Source of the DNA: Brevifilum sp029548365
GTDB lineage: Bacteria; Chloroflexota; Anaerolineae; Anaerolineales; Anaerolineaceae
Direction of reading: 5' to 3'
Assembly (NCBI GenBank): GCA_035376985.1
Contig: DAOSSA010000003.1
Coordinates: forward strand, 133,460-197,459
Length of the DNA stretch: 64,000 nt
Below, in pieces: positions 63,066-64,000 of this stretch. The translations under genes were made by a program, and so were the position numbers. Within the stretch, counting starts at the first letter, position 1. Every line of letters starts with the position of its first letter. The notes beneath the pieces were generated by a model. That model worked only from the letters and a program-made list of their open reading frames with translations, searched no databases and had not been told where the DNA came from.

Positions 63066-64000
63066 AAAAACCTTTTTACAATAGAATTTAACTATTTATT
63101 CGACCTTAGGCTATTTACCTATATCTGTCACATAATATTCTAGTTGACAATACCATTAACATATTACTAAAAATTAATACTTATTAATGCTAAGCAAACT
63201 TCTTTGATTGAGTTGCTTGCCTAAATAACCCTTTTGATCTGTACATTATACCTTAAATCATAAGAACTACATGCCTTTGTATGGGTTCAACACAAATAAT
63301 TGCACTATAAAATTGACTTTATTATTAAAAGATAAACGCTATTATCAAATCCAATAAGCAGGAATTTATAACAACAGAGCATTTTAAGAATTGTTCGATT
63401 AAATTACCAAAATATTGAAGGAAAGAAAAAGATGTAAAAGATGAATCGAAAACCCAAACTTTGTGCGGTGAGTTATATCTCTGAAACCACTTCATGGTTG
63501 ATCTACATAAAGTCATAATCAAGGCAATAAATATATTCTCCTTTTATTGTTTATCGGATTTGTAGGAATAAGAAAGTTTCCATACGTTCTCGATAGTTGA
63601 GGTTTTCTATTAAACATATGCTGGTCGTTTATCGTCTATTTAATTAATTAAAATCTGACATTACTCACCGAATGGGTTATCAACAATTAAATATGTAGTA
63701 TGGCTTTATAATAAGGTCCTCGAACTATTATGGTATGAGTGATATGTAAATTCTCAAGATTTATTAATATATATTTCATGCTATTTTTTAATACAATAAT
63801 ATTGTTTAATAATTGATTTGAATACATATGGTTCTGTTAGCGGTACGGATTGATGGGCAGAATGCTTGGCCGTTCCGAACAAGCTATAAATAAAACACAT
63901 CTTTTTGCTAGGTTTATCCATATTATTACGAAACAGTCCTCTCTTTATTGAAATTATTGAGATGGCTGAGTTTCGTCTTTTTGACGTGGATACAGTGCCA
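63066..64000. other. AT-rich region without a supported gene; contains an IS left end
   Basis: TGTATGGGTTCAACAC at 63278-63293 is the inverted match of the IS end at 54396-54411 and, by orientation, an IS left end whose body would lie to the right, but no transposase frame follows. Short frames here show no recognisable protein. A frame running off the window edge from about 63962 is too short to judge. Confidence 0.6.

Noticed and set aside
63325..63522. 65-codon minus-strand frame near the right edge
   Set aside because: Phe/Ser-rich translation in very AT-rich DNA, no ribosome-binding site, and no match to the nucleoside phosphorylase or to a transposase.

Overview
The window looks like part of a draft or metagenome-derived genome of an anaerobic Chloroflexota bacterium, most likely Anaerolineae. 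This is inferred from gene content: lipoproteins with Thr/Pro-rich linkers, a VWA-like/FHA protein paired with a PP2C phosphatase, hybrid cluster protein, a flavodiiron protein, a VIT-type metal exporter with a ferritin-like head, and paired CorA proteins. A run of exactly 100 N at 30374-30473 inside a tandem repeat marks a scaffold join.

Layout. 0-17 kb is mostly chromosomal housekeeping: a truncated ATPase/TPR regulator, mutS2, an epimerase, a translationally coupled PfkB kinase-sfsA pair, glycosyltransferase, two CorA paralogs (one without the GMN motif) and a VIT transporter. A low-GC type II restriction-modification pair at 6.3-7.9 kb has an in-frame amber stop in the endonuclease. 17.4-22.5 kb is an accessory island ending at a CAT-anticodon tRNA (probably Ile2): a PD-(D/E)XK nuclease, a dead IS256-type element, a kinase-phosphoribosyltransferase pair and a truncated hsdM. 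22.6-30.2 kb carries glnS, aldolase-flavodiiron, a free-standing sigma region 1.1 protein, cupin, hcp with an HcpR/CRP-like site, and a cupredoxin lipoprotein. 30.3-37.3 kb holds hairpin-forming 70-bp tandem repeats, two tRNA-Ser genes and a Ser/Thr-phosphorylation cluster (FHA and PP2C, no kinase visible).

37.5-54 kb: XRE regulator, NUDIX protein, and a 3-kb insert with a phytoene-desaturase-like and a CrtC-like gene, flanked by a 122-bp duplication of the 3' end of guaA. The guaA gene encodes a GMP synthase whose glutaminase domain has lost its nucleophile Cys and triad Glu. It lies in an xpt-HIT-guaA operon. recJ, a CcrM-like methyltransferase, an M3 peptidase and an MFS transporter follow.

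54.1-63.3 kb is an AT-rich cassette bracketed by matching insertion-sequence ends, which has beheaded a nucleoside phosphorylase gene. It encodes a GntR regulator, PfkB kinase, Gfo/Idh/MocA dehydrogenase, a pyruvate-kinase-C-like protein, a complete ECF importer (S, fused A-A, T), a BtpA/SgcQ TIM-barrel protein and a convergent SIS isomerase. It reads as a self-contained uptake and catabolic pathway for an unidentified, probably pentose- or nucleoside-like, compound and is the best candidate for an undescribed system here. The last 700 bp hold nothing I can support.
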